From assembly GCA_037178625.1 (NCBI GenBank), contig JAWZXG010000024.1, positions 248,001-312,000 on the forward strand: a stretch of DNA of 64,000 nt, given 5' to 3'. The stretch is from Skeletonema tropicum. Its lineage: Eukaryota; Bacillariophyta; Thalassiosirophyceae; Thalassiosirales; Thalassiosiraceae. This document shows positions 43,129-53,061 of this stretch, in pieces (the first letter of the stretch is position 1; every line of letters starts with the position of its first letter). Under the pieces are notes generated by a model. It searched no databases and was not told the DNA's origin. It saw only the letters and a program-made list of their open reading frames with translations. The translations under genes were made by a program, and so were the position numbers.

Positions 43129-43684
43129 AGGGTATACTACTTGGATATTCGCTCAGTATGAGTGGCTTAGAATGCTGTCCAAACTTTAGGCAGCAACCTT
43201 TTTGTTGGGGCATTAGATATACTTTGCTCCTTCTTGATTTATTATTTTGTTAGAGTGAGAAACAGTGAGAGATACATAGACTGTCAATTATCATTCGTCA
43301 GGGCTGATATACCGGAAACAGCAATAAATTGGTATATAGACCAAAGAAGATCTTCAACTTTGCTCTCTTTATTTCACTATGCATGGGTATAGTGAAATAA
43401 TAATGAAAAGTCCGAAGTCGTGTTTGTTACATCATTTCAATACTAGTTTCTCTCAAGTCTTCGCAGAATGTGGATATCTAATTAGGCAAGATGAGTTGAA
43501 TTGCCACCTTCTCTATGCAACAAATTCTTTCATGTCTTTAGCAGACGAGATGGGAAAGATCAATCTCCAGTTGCTTCTTAAATAATTTACATCCACTTCG
43601 TCGTGTGTGAGCCTTCAACGTTGAAGGCTCGCAATCACGCACACTATTTCATCATCTCCCTAATGTCCCTAAAAGCGTACCTCT
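43129..43684. other. Convergent intergenic region with strong palindrome
   Basis: Separates the Rab gene (+) from the SLOG-like gene (-). It contains a perfect 22-bp palindrome (43609-43630, half-site GAGCCTTCAAC) with further outer complementarity between GTGTGTGA and TCACGCACAC. A short frame at 43379-43585 has no supporting features. Confidence 0.6.
43609..43630. repeat. Perfect 22-bp palindrome between convergent genes
   Basis: The half-site GAGCCTTCAAC is followed directly by its complement. Outer GTGTGTGA and TCACGCACAC extend the stem imperfectly. It could be a 3'-end hairpin or a binding site. Confidence 0.85.
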
Positions 43685-44665
43685 TCAATCAAGATACAAT
43701 AGTGTAACCAACATTTCCAACTTTTTCGCCTCCTCTGCTGCCTCCAACACAGTATTACTCTCATGAAATGCAAAGCTAATCAAATGATCCGTCTCACTCA
43801 ACAAATGAGAGTTGCATATCCTACTTGCGACATCCAATGGCATCGCATCATTTTGAGGCATTGTAATCAAGTTTGTGACATCTTGTAATAACTCCTGAGA
43901 CTCGGGTGTTTGCTTTGACATGCTTTGGGGGAGAACTACTGTGAGGAGTTGGGGTTGGAATGCCCGGAGAGCTCCTCGGATTGCTGCGGCGTTGGTTCCT
44001 GCTGCACCTGAAGTGTAGATATGATTCCCCGATAATACTAATGCATATGCTCTGGTTCGTTGTAATGAGAAGAAGAGCAAGGCAGAACATGATGTATGTT
44101 AGTGAAACTGACTCGTTTTGAAAAAACATTTTCAGCACAAACTTTTGTATCATATGAATTATACTCACAACATCTCCACAATTTGTTGATGTAAAAATGA
44201 ACAATGCCTAGTCCCCAAAATACAATACTTCTTCGGCCCCTGCGATTGAATTGCTTGTAATTCTGTCAGAACTTTGGTTATATTCATAGTTTCCATTTGA
44301 GCCACTTGTGGATCCCCAACCACGGCAGTCTCCCTCTCCAGACCCAGCTTTTCTTCTTTACTGGATCCACCGACGCCGTCCCCTTTGGCGTTGAGTTCCA
44401 TGTTTGTTGTTTCAATGTTATCAGTCTGAAGATCTTCAGATATGTCACTATCTTTATTATTTGAAGCGTTCAAGATTGTCCCTCTACTCTGCTTCCTTCT
44501 GAACACTGACGAGCTGTGCATAAGAGTTGACGGCACCGCAACGGTAGAAAATGCGCTTGTCACATCTCCATTGTATCTGCACGAGCTTCTTCCAGACGGT
44601 GTAAAGGAAGGACCAAAAGCAAAACAGTACCGAAGCAAAGCAATCCAAAAAAGGGATCGAATCAT
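43685..44665 (-). CDS. Plastid-targeted SLOG/DprA-like Rossmann protein (two exons)
   Basis: Exon 1 is 44665-44169, the intron 44168-44052 and exon 2 44051-43685, giving 287 aa. I chose ATG 44665 because MIRSLFWIALLRYCFAF|GPS gives a signal peptide with a CFAF plastid motif; an upstream non-ATG extension is ignored. After an acidic linker the globular part begins KKYCILGTRHCSFLHQQIVE. It continues across the splice as YALVLSGNHIYTSGAAGTNA, then QLLTVVLPQSMSKQ and ASRICNSHL. The G-T-R, SGN and TSGAAGTN pattern is that of SLOG-fold nucleotide-binding proteins related to DprA/LOG, and from memory resembles a cyanobacterial/plant conserved protein. The ligand is unknown. Confidence 0.65.
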
Positions 44666-45218
44666 TTTGGCTTTGTGTAATGAGTGCCCAATCTTAGTGT
44701 TGTGCCTTTGCACCCAAACAATTATTTACTGCAATCCAGAGCGATCTATCGCACTGGAGCAGCTCTAATGACCACTTGAGACTTTGAAGCAATGGTGGCA
44801 GGTGCCTTTGGTTATAGCTGCTGAAAGAACTGGTACCTATGTTGTAGCAAGCTGCCGGCAGGCGTGGGGTGGAAATCTGTGGAAATCTTGATAGGGGGAA
44901 GCCGAAATTAGCCGAAATTTCCATTTGTACAAAATACTACGTAGGAACTACTACCAAAATCTCCGCGATTGGACACCGAGTGCACACAAATCACACTCAT
45001 GAAGAGGATTGAGGATGAGACACGATATGAAAATAAGAGCAATGGTACTATGATGTTAGGGAGATGGTAAACTGTACTGCAAATAACTCAGGTCTGCAGC
45101 ATCAATCGTCACGGGTGCAATAAGTTATTGAGTCAGAGCAGCTGCGCTGGGGAAGAATCTATACCTTAAAATCAACGTGTACCTAATGTTCCTGATACAC
45201 AATACACAACAACCCCTC
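44666..45218. other. Intergenic region, no gene seen
   Basis: Lies upstream of the SLOG-like gene and downstream of POP5. A GCCGAAATT doublet at about 44899-44917 is the only repeat noticed. Confidence 0.45.
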
Positions 45219-45812
45219 TCAACACCCAGAATCAATCTTATCCAAACACTCTTCCAATTCTTGCAACTCCTTCTCCATCACCTCTCTACTCATATTCGTC
45301 CACTGTTCACCACCACTAAAATCATCTCTTGCAAAAAATCTCTTCTTCACCTCATCAAATGCAGCGTTTCTTGCAGTACGTGCAGATCCACTCACGGCAA
45401 TTGTCGATGCCACAACTTTCAAACAGTCCACTCCTTGCTTTATCTCTGTTAAAAATGTTAGACACGATCGCACTTGTGGATATTTGTCACGTGTTGTCTT
45501 GATGATGGCAAGACGGGCCTTGGGATCATACAGCCGCACTTGCACATCTGATGTGCATGATCCTACGAGTCCAAAATTCTGCGTGATTGCTTCTTGCAGG
45601 GAACGATAAATGTCGGTAGCGTTTACTTGGCGTATTGATTTGATTGTATCTATGCTTGTTGAGCTGGTGCTGTCTGAAGAAGATGGCAATTTCCTCTTCT
45701 TGCTGCCTGATGATGATGATGATGTGATGGCCATCACATCATTACAAGACTGCACGATATCAGGCTCGAATTCGAACTGTACAAGTAGATACCGATTCTT
45801 TTGGCGGACCAT
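45219..45812 (-). CDS. POP5: RNase P/MRP subunit POP5
   Basis: 197 aa from MVRQKNRYLLVQFEFEP, the characteristic POP5 start. The rest shows IYRSLQEAITQNFGLVGS, VRLYDPKARLAIIKTTRDKY, VRSCLTFLTEIK and VVASTIAVSGSARTARNAA, in the family order. A Ser/Lys-rich insert (about residues 30-55) is extra compared with yeast and human proteins. It should be part of nuclear RNase P and MRP, which process tRNA and rRNA precursors. The acidic C-terminal helix is typical. It is divergent from the carrier gene at 46271. Confidence 0.85.
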   Translation of the reverse strand: MVRQKNRYLLVQFEFEPDIVQSCNDVMAITSSSSSGSKKRKLPSSSDSTSSTSIDTIKSIRQVNATDIYRSLQEAITQNFGLVGSCTSDVQVRLYDPKARLAIIKTTRDKYPQVRSCLTFLTEIKQGVDCLKVVASTIAVSGSARTARNAAFDEVKKRFFARDDFSGGEQWTNMSREVMEKELQELEECLDKIDSGC

Positions 45813-46270
45813 GCTGTATGTTAATGGCAATGATTCAACTGAGACGATAGATGCCCTGGAGATTGATCTGGAGGTGCAATAGATATGTGTTACTTCTGCA
45901 CGAGGGTGGATGGTTGCTCTGCTCTTTTGATCGGGCGCCTACCAGGCGCCTACCTACAATACTGGGATGAAAATGGCGGGAAAGATAGTGGCATTTTCGC
46001 TTCATGATTTCAAAAATCAAAAATCTCAAAAATCAAAAATGCCATCGTCGATGAAAGGGCTGATCAACAACATCATCGACCCACAGTAGCATATCGCATA
46101 GGAGTATCAACCTTGCATCACAAGCCAGCCTCGTTGATGCTCAGACCCTCGCAATAGTTCATTTTTAACTCCGCTGTTGCAATCGATTGTAATTTCAGAC
46201 CATATATAGTAACAACCAAGCAGACCGAGATATACATAAGTACTACTACTTCAAACACTCAACAAGCAAC
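45813..46270. promoter_or_regulatory. Divergent promoter region of POP5 and the carrier gene
   Basis: About 460 bp. It contains an AAAAATCAAAAATC tandem run (about 46010-46040) and a GGCGCCTACC doublet (about 45937-45955). There are no coding signals. Confidence 0.45.
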
Positions 46271-47284
46271 ATGTCAACTACATCCAACACAACTGACATC
46301 CCTGCCGTGGCGGTACCATCCCATCCTACAAAACCATCAACACCAGCCATCGAAGAAGAGGCACCAGCCAAGAAATCAGAAAGTGCACTCAAATCTTTCA
46401 TATCAGGAGGTGTCGGTGGAGCATGTGCCGTCCTTGTCGGCCATCCACTTGATTTAGTCAAGGTACGCATGCAAACAGGAGGGGCTTCTAATAACTCCGT
46501 AATTGGCATGTTATCTACCACAATGAGAAATGAAGGTATCAAAGGGTTGTATCGTGGAGTGTCTGCTCCACTCACTGCAGTTTCACCAATGTTTGCTGTC
46601 AGTTTTTGGTCGTATGATATGGGTCAACGTATGGTGAAAGCTTTTGGACAAAGAGGAATGACCGAAGAAGAGAAGACAGCGCCGTATACACTGTCCATGG
46701 GAGAGATTTGTATGGCGGGTGCGTTTTCGGCAATCCCTACCACGGCTATTATGGCTCCTAGTGAAAGGATTAAGTGTTTGCTTCAAGTGCAAGCGAATGA
46801 GGTTGAGAAGGGAGGAAAGGCGAAATACTCGGGAATGGTGGATTGCGGCAAGAATCTGTTGAAAGAGGGAGGTTTGGCATCTCTCTATAAAGGGACGGGG
46901 GCCACACTTCTCAGAGATATTCCTGGAACAGTCGCATACTTTGGTACCTATGAGCTTACCAAGAGGGAGTTAATGAAAATTCAGGGTATTGATCCTAGCA
47001 ATGGACAACTCTCATTAAGTGCAGTGCTCTTTGCTGGTGGATTTGCTGGAATGGCATGTTGGGGGATTGGAATTCCTGCGGATGTACTCAAGTCTCGTCT
47101 TCAGACCGCACCGGAGGGCAAGTACAGTGGAATATATGACGTTTACAAAGCTTTGATCAAAGAGGAGGGATACGCTGGTTTGTTCAAGGGAATGAGACCT
47201 GCTTTGATCCGAGCTTTCCCAGCGAATGCTGCTTGTTTCTTGGGTGTTGAGGTAGCTAAAAAGGTGCTTGGCTTTATGGATTAG
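46271..47284 (+). CDS. Mitochondrial carnitine/acylcarnitine carrier-type protein (SLC25A20-like)
   Basis: 337 aa, single exon. Three mitochondrial-carrier repeats carry the P-x-D/E-x-x-K/R signature: GHPLDLVKVRMQTG, APSERIKCLLQVQ and IPADVLKSRLQTAPEGKY. Each is followed by a G-x3-hydrophobic-Y/F-R/K-G motif (EGIKGLYRGV, GGLASLYKGT, GYAGLFKGM). The PSERIKCLLQVQ and PADVLKSRLQTAPEGKY blocks are those of carnitine/acylcarnitine carriers. It should sit in the inner mitochondrial membrane and exchange acylcarnitines for carnitine to feed beta-oxidation. The N-terminal Pro/Ala/Thr-rich stretch (about 40 residues) is longer than usual. Confidence 0.9.
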   Translation: MSTTSNTTDIPAVAVPSHPTKPSTPAIEEEAPAKKSESALKSFISGGVGGACAVLVGHPLDLVKVRMQTGGASNNSVIGMLSTTMRNEGIKGLYRGVSAPLTAVSPMFAVSFWSYDMGQRMVKAFGQRGMTEEEKTAPYTLSMGEICMAGAFSAIPTTAIMAPSERIKCLLQVQANEVEKGGKAKYSGMVDCGKNLLKEGGLASLYKGTGATLLRDIPGTVAYFGTYELTKRELMKIQGIDPSNGQLSLSAVLFAGGFAGMACWGIGIPADVLKSRLQTAPEGKYSGIYDVYKALIKEEGYAGLFKGMRPALIRAFPANAACFLGVEVAKKVLGFMD

Positions 47285-47911
47285 AATCCAAAGTTATTCC
47301 ACAGAAGAGTGAACCTGGAAAAGAGTGATTGTAAGTTATTGTTGAAAGTGAGTCTCCAGAGAGAATCACATACGTAAAGACATAAGATTCTAATCATGAT
47401 TTTTTTCCTCTTGACATCCAACTCTGAATCTTGAATCTAAGCACAGATGATTCAAAGAGAGTCTTTGTCATTTCAATGAAAGAGACGACCAACTCTAGAG
47501 CATTATATATTCAGATGCAGAATCAAAGGGTTTATATTATGACCGATCCGAATCTCCAACCTGAATTTTGTTGCTCAACAACCTTTAAATACTTACTATA
47601 GTATACGTTGTAGAACAACACTAAAGAAGCAGATACACGACGTTCGGGTCTCTAGCTTGCATGCGAGGATCCGTTCCTACCTCGCGCGCATCGATTTTGT
47701 CTTCTTTCTCTTTTATACGCTACGTAGGACTTGATATGGTAGCTCTTTTTCCCGCCTAATAGAGCTGTGGCGCCCAGCAATGCTTTATTTTGTGTACAAA
47801 GTGAAGATGAAATTAGAACTACCTGCACAAATCTTCCACTACGAGCAAACAGCTTGGCTACTCATTAAGTCTATCAACCTCGCTCAATAGAAACCTACCC
47901 GGTTCTAAACG
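47285..47911. other. Intergenic region with a repeat related to the foldback at 50297
   Basis: No gene. The segment around 47540-47580 (CCGAATCTCCAACCTGAAT) matches both arms of the foldback element at 50297-50650, so the promoter regions of the first two PhoX-like genes share a repeat family. Confidence 0.6.
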
Positions 47912-49837
47912 ATGTTCTCGTACTTCGTGGACTGTTTCCATAGCTGGCATGTCTCTGACAAAGATGATATAACAGCGGCACCAGCTGCAGCTTCTCACTC
48001 CGCTGCTCCAAATCAAACAGCCACCGTTGCAGCGAATGCAACTGCGACACCTGCGATAACACCAACTTGGGGAACAGCTCTTTCGAATGATAGTAGTGAG
48101 GATGATGTGAGCAATACCTTTGTTGTAGAAAAGGCCGTCCCTTCGTCTCCTTCCCAATCACTAGTGGACAAGACATTTGCATCAGCATCAGATGAATTAG
48201 ATTGCTTTATCAGAAATCATGATGTGGAGAATGAAAGTACAAGACGAAAAAAGATGTTGATAGCAAAGAATGATTGTAATGAAGATTATGTGAGCAATAT
48301 CATCTTTGTAGAAAAGGCCGTCCCCTCGTCACCTTGTCAATCAATACTGGACAAGACGTTTGCATCATCATCAGATGAGTCTGATTCTTTGGATATCTAC
48401 AGCCAGCTACCAGACCAGCCAGAGCAGATCATGGCAGAATCTAGTCAAGGAGACAAAGAGGCTGGAGGCTTTATCAGAAATCATGATGTGGGAAATGAAA
48501 GTAGAAGACGAAAGAAGATGTTGATAGCAAAATACTGCTTCATTGCATTAATGATTGTCTCCATACTAATTGTTCTTTTCGTCGGTGGATCAAAGAAAGA
48601 AAAGCTCCTAGCTGTGCAAGAAGTAACGATGAACCCAAGTTCTTCGCCAAGTTCTTCGCCAAGCATCAGTCCTACTCACACAAACTTTCCATCATTACAA
48701 CCGACAAGCTTCCCTTCTGCGTTTCCATCCGCGGCTCCGTTTGTACTCTTCACCTACGGAGAATCACTCTACAGAGATAATGCTCTCGATATTCAGATCA
48801 GCGTCGGATTGACCGCCAGACAAATTGCTCAAACTGGATCAAGAGTCTCCTTTGCCAACGGTGGACAATCCAGTATACGCTATCATGGAATGATGGATGG
48901 GGCAGGGATTGCGCCTCTCCCAAACGGTGGATATGCCTACCTGAGCAACGCTGAAGAGGATAGCGGCCGCGGAGGCGTGTATGGACTATATTTCAACAAA
49001 AATGGAGAGATTACGGATTACAAGGCACTGCTCACAGGGACATCAAGGAACTGCGGAGGAGGCATGAGTCCGTGGAACACGTGGATCTCATGTGAAGAAG
49101 TCAGTGGTGGACAATGTTGGCAAGTCGAGCCTGATCCGAGCAAACCTAATCATTACTCACCAGAGCCGACTTTGTTGGGTGGCCCAGACGGAGGTGAGTA
49201 TGAGACGGTGGCAGTGGACAACACAAACAAGAGCAAGCCGATCTTTTTCACTACTGAAGATAACAGCAATGGAGAACTTCGACGCTTTGAGGCAGATGGT
49301 AATGGCTGGGATGCTTTGCATCAAGGCGGACAAACATCTTATCTTGAGTTTCTTGATGGAAATAGATTCCAGTGGACTACAGATATCACTGCAGGAGAGA
49401 ATTCAGCTGCACAGCATTATCCAAACGCAGAAGGGATCATATATCACAACTCTACTTTGTACTTTGTTGCCAAGGTCACAAGAACACTATTCATTCTCGA
49501 CCTCAACGATATGACATACACCTCTGAAGTCACTGGATCAAGTTGGGTCGGACAAGGCGCCTTCAACTCTCAGCCAGATCAGATCATTGAGAATGATTTA
49601 GACGAGCGAAAGTTCATTTACTTTACAGAAGATGGTGGTAAGGCCCCAGGAGTGCATGTCCGAGATAGAGAAGGTAAGTATTACACGCTTGCCCGCGGTG
49701 TTCCGGGTGGAAGATATTCTGGTGATGAGACTGTAGGTATTGCTTTCAGTCCTGATAGAAAGAAGTTCTATTTTGGTTTTCAAGATGCAGGTGTGTTGAT
49801 CGAGGTAACTCGTGATGATGGTCATAAGTTTAACTAA
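47912..49837 (+). CDS. PhoX/DUF839-like protein 1, type II membrane-anchored
   Basis: 641 aa, single exon. A long cytosolic N-terminus (1-205) contains an internal duplication (about 67-119 and 127-207), each copy with VEKAVPSSP, DKTFAS and RKKMLIAK. One transmembrane helix follows (CFIALMIVSILIVLFVGG, about 208-226), then a Ser/Pro-rich linker and the ectodomain (from about 275). The ectodomain shows PhoX-family hallmarks: HGMMDGAGIAPLPNGGYAYL, CGGGMSPWNTWISCEE, TEDNSNGELRRFEADG, FNSQPDQII and YFTEDGG. PhoX enzymes are Ca/Fe phosphatases of phosphate-starved cells. Activity here is inferred, as I did not map every metal ligand. A 620-bp tract (48737-49356) is shared with copy 3. Confidence 0.8.
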   Translation: MFSYFVDCFHSWHVSDKDDITAAPAAASHSAAPNQTATVAANATATPAITPTWGTALSNDSSEDDVSNTFVVEKAVPSSPSQSLVDKTFASASDELDCFIRNHDVENESTRRKKMLIAKNDCNEDYVSNIIFVEKAVPSSPCQSILDKTFASSSDESDSLDIYSQLPDQPEQIMAESSQGDKEAGGFIRNHDVGNESRRRKKMLIAKYCFIALMIVSILIVLFVGGSKKEKLLAVQEVTMNPSSSPSSSPSISPTHTNFPSLQPTSFPSAFPSAAPFVLFTYGESLYRDNALDIQISVGLTARQIAQTGSRVSFANGGQSSIRYHGMMDGAGIAPLPNGGYAYLSNAEEDSGRGGVYGLYFNKNGEITDYKALLTGTSRNCGGGMSPWNTWISCEEVSGGQCWQVEPDPSKPNHYSPEPTLLGGPDGGEYETVAVDNTNKSKPIFFTTEDNSNGELRRFEADGNGWDALHQGGQTSYLEFLDGNRFQWTTDITAGENSAAQHYPNAEGIIYHNSTLYFVAKVTRTLFILDLNDMTYTSEVTGSSWVGQGAFNSQPDQIIENDLDERKFIYFTEDGGKAPGVHVRDREGKYYTLARGVPGGRYSGDETVGIAFSPDRKKFYFGFQDAGVLIEVTRDDGHKFN

Positions 49838-50803
49838 GCTTATCCTAATCAGAATGTGTGTGTGCATAGACTTAGTGAGTTTGTTTTTGAGTTAGAGGTT
49901 TGGACATAAGATGTATATGTAGAATATGATATACCATACATGTGGAAATGAATGACTCTTTCTTCTCTCTGCTAGAGAGCTAGAGCTAGAGAGGTACTTT
50001 ATAGTGCAAGGGATGGATGGATCTAAGTAAGTGTGGTACTGTGCAACTTCCAAAAAGTGAGGAGATAATTGATTCTTCAGCACCTATTAGATATCTATTG
50101 CTAGCTTGAAAATAACGTGTTCACACTTGGGACACGTGGAACCACGGGTGGAACCTTTTCACCAGCGACCTCGCACAAAATCTTTCTTGTAAACAAGAAC
50201 CATTCTCTTTTCATTTACATTGGAATCAGTACGTTTTGAATTTTAAGTGATTTTAACTGAATGATTTCATATCAGCTTTTCTCTGTGTGTCACATCATGT
50301 CCGATCGAATCTCCAACCTGAATCTTCTCACAACAATAATATAATGAAGCAGACAAACGGAAAGTCAGGTAGGTCTGGTCTTGAAGGATCCTTTACATTA
50401 CACCTTATCCTTTCCCAAAGTTTGACAAGAAAGTAGATCGGAATTAGTATGGTGGCTCTTGTCGGGCGCGACCCGTGTGGCAGCGGCGTTATGAAACAGA
50501 AATTCCTCCGTATTCGTATTCTTGTCAAACTTTAGAAAAGTCCCTTCATGACCAGACCTGTCTGCTTCGTAGTGCTGTTTCTACATCTACATAGAGACAG
50601 TACTTGTTCTTGAGCAACAAGATTCAGGTTGGAGATTCGGATGGACACATCTCATTACATTTACATTCTTTTGGCTTTTGTGGCTGAGTAAATGCGATAA
50701 ATTCACTCAAATTCAATAAAATGAGCATGCAACACGGATTGGCTACCCATCATTAAGTCTATAAAATTTGCTCAATGGAACCCTACCCGCTGCCAACCCA
50801 AGT
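49838..50803. other. Intergenic region with foldback element
   Basis: The 3' flank of copy 1 includes a TCTTTCTTCTCTCT...AGAGAG tract (about 49958-49997) that recurs downstream of copies 2 and 3. The rest is mostly the foldback at 50297-50650. Confidence 0.5.
50297..50650. mobile_element. MITE-like foldback element
   Basis: Long imperfect inverted repeats converge on about 50475. Outer arms share CGAATCTCCAACCTGAATCTT, middle parts AGCAGAC...AGGTCTGGTC, and inner parts AAAGTTTGACAAGAA with its complement. There is no coding capacity. It lies in the promoter region of the second PhoX-like gene, with a related fragment upstream of the first. Confidence 0.65.
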
Positions 50804-52489
50804 ATGTTGTCGTATTTCATGAACTCCTCTAACGAAGATGATAAAACTGCTGCAAATCAAACAGCCTTCGACGCAGCCAATGCAGTAACAACCGAGATAA
50901 CACCATCTTGTGAAGCGTTCGAGACTTCGCTTGATAATATGGGAAATATCATCGTTGCAGAAAAGGCCATCCCTACATCTCCTTCTCAATCACTGACGGA
51001 CAAGACATTTGCATCATCATCAAATGAGTCTAAATCTAGTCAAGGAGACGAAGAGGCTGGAGGCTTTTTCAGAAACTTTGATGTTGAAACTAAAAGTAGG
51101 AAACGAAAGATGATGATTGCAAAATACTGCTTCATTGCATTAATGATTGTAATCATCATCATACCAATTCTTCTTTTCGTGGGTAGTGCAAAGAATGAAA
51201 GACCGTCATCATCCTCACGTGCCGACGACGCTGTCCTGGCTATACAAGTACAAGTGACGATGGAGCCAAGCTCTACGCCAAGTTTTTCACCAAGCCCTCT
51301 GCCGAGTTCTTCACCAAGCATCAGTCCTACTCACACAAACTTTCCATCATTACGACCAACAAGCTCCCCTTCTGTACTTCCTTCCGCGGCTCCGTTTGTA
51401 CTCTTCACCTACGGAGAATCACTCTACAGAGATAATGATCTCAATATTCAGATCAGTGTTGGATTGACTGCCAGACAAATCGCCCAAACTGGATCAAGAG
51501 TCTCCTTTGCCAACGGTGGACAATCGAGTATGCGTTTCCATGGAATGATGGATGGTGCAGGGATTGCTCCTCTTCCAGACGGTGGATATGCCTACATGAG
51601 CAACTCTGAAAGGGAAAGTGGACGAGGAGGCGTGTATGGGCTGTATTTCAACAAATATGGAGAGATTACCGACTACAAGGCCCTGCTCACAGGGACTGCG
51701 AGGAACTGCGGTGGTGGCATGAGCCCGTGGAACACGTGGATCTCGTGTGAAGAAGAAGACGGTGGTCAATGTTGGCAAGTCGAGCCTGACCCGAACAAAC
51801 CCAATCACAGATCACCAAGACGGACTTTGTTAGGTGGCCCCGGTGGTACCTATGAGACTGTGGCAGTAGACAACACAAACAAGAGCAAGCCGGTCTTTTT
51901 CATTACTGAAGATGCCAGTGATGGGGAACTACGACGCTTTGAGGCAGATGGTAATGGCTGGGATGCTTTGCATCAAGGCGGACGAACATCCTATCTTCAA
52001 TTCCTAAGTGGAAATAGATTCCAGTGGACTACAGATATCACTGCTGGAGAGAACTCAGCTGCTCAACATTATCCAAACGCAGAAGGTATCATATACCACA
52101 ACTCCACTCTGTATTTCGTTGCCAAGATTACAAGAACACTCTTCATTCTTGACCTCAACGATATGACGTACACCTCGGAACGTACTGGATCAAGTTGGGT
52201 AGGACAAGGTGCCTTCAACTCTCAGCCAGATCAGATTATCGAGAATGATTTGGACGAGCGGAAGTTCATTTACTTTACAGAAGATGGTGGTAAGGCCCCA
52301 GGAGTGCATGTCCGAGATAGAGAAGGCAAGTATTACACGATGGCCCGCGGTGTTCCGGGTGGCAGATATGCAGGTGATGAGACAGTTGGGATTGCTTTCA
52401 GTCCTGATAGAAGGAAGTTCTATTTTGGTTTTCAAGATGCAGGTGTGTTGATGGAGGTAACTCGTGATGATGGCCATAAGTTCAACTAA
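50804..52489 (+). CDS. PhoX/DUF839-like protein 2, type II membrane-anchored
   Basis: 561 aa from ATG 50804 (MLSYFMNSSNED), matching the MFSYFVDCF start of copy 1. The cytosolic tail carries a single VAEKAIPTSPSQSL block instead of two. The transmembrane helix is CFIALMIVIIIIPILLFVG, followed by a Ser/Pro linker with repeated PSSSPSISPTHTN-like units. The ectodomain has HGMMDGAGIAPLPDGGYAYM, CGGGMSPWNTWISCEE and PDQIIENDLDERKF. It differs from copies 1 and 3 at many silent and some coding positions. Neighbours are paralogues in tandem, same strand. Expected at the plasma membrane or another secretory compartment; phosphoesterase activity is inferred from family. Confidence 0.8.
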   Translation: MLSYFMNSSNEDDKTAANQTAFDAANAVTTEITPSCEAFETSLDNMGNIIVAEKAIPTSPSQSLTDKTFASSSNESKSSQGDEEAGGFFRNFDVETKSRKRKMMIAKYCFIALMIVIIIIPILLFVGSAKNERPSSSSRADDAVLAIQVQVTMEPSSTPSFSPSPLPSSSPSISPTHTNFPSLRPTSSPSVLPSAAPFVLFTYGESLYRDNDLNIQISVGLTARQIAQTGSRVSFANGGQSSMRFHGMMDGAGIAPLPDGGYAYMSNSERESGRGGVYGLYFNKYGEITDYKALLTGTARNCGGGMSPWNTWISCEEEDGGQCWQVEPDPNKPNHRSPRRTLLGGPGGTYETVAVDNTNKSKPVFFITEDASDGELRRFEADGNGWDALHQGGRTSYLQFLSGNRFQWTTDITAGENSAAQHYPNAEGIIYHNSTLYFVAKITRTLFILDLNDMTYTSERTGSSWVGQGAFNSQPDQIIENDLDERKFIYFTEDGGKAPGVHVRDREGKYYTMARGVPGGRYAGDETVGIAFSPDRRKFYFGFQDAGVLMEVTRDDGHKFN

Positions 52490-53061
52490 GCCTAAAATCA
52501 GAATGTGTGTGTTCATAGACTTCTTGATTCTTTTGACATAGATGATAGATAAGCACAAGTACAAGTTGAAATAAATAGTACTCCTAGGCGTAAATCGATT
52601 CATTTTCTCTCTCTAGAGAGGAACTTCAACGGATCGATGGATACTTAACAAAAGTACTCCTCTAAGTGAGATACCAAAAATTGTGAGGAAAGAATGGTTC
52701 GTTCTTCCAAGCGAAAAGGTCAGCCGCCTGTGCCACTTCAGGCAAGAAGAGTAGTAGGAGTATTGCAGCAAGTCTTGTGAGCACTCGTCTCACGAGAAGG
52801 AGCCCGAAAATAGTTCTCGTAGACAAGAACGGTTCACTTTGTATCTACATTGGAATTAGTACTTTATGAATTTCAATTGATTTGAACTCAGCCTGAGGTT
52901 TTTTGAACCCAAGCACACATCATTTCCTGGCAACTTCTCATGGACATCCATGTGCATCATTTTTTTTGCTTGTGGTTTCGCAACATCAATCAACTCGAGG
53001 GATCACATAAGATAATTGAATTACTGATAGACTTCATACTTCATAAAAGCAGATATATAAG
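52490..53061. other. Intergenic region between copies 2 and 3
   Basis: No gene. It contains a CTCTCTAGAGAG palindrome at 52609-52620 downstream of copy 2, and a leader similar to that of copy 4 just before ATG 53062. Confidence 0.5.

Noticed and set aside
43379..43585. 68-codon frame in the Rab/SLOG convergent spacer
   Set aside because: Short, without recognisable features, in 3' flanking DNA.
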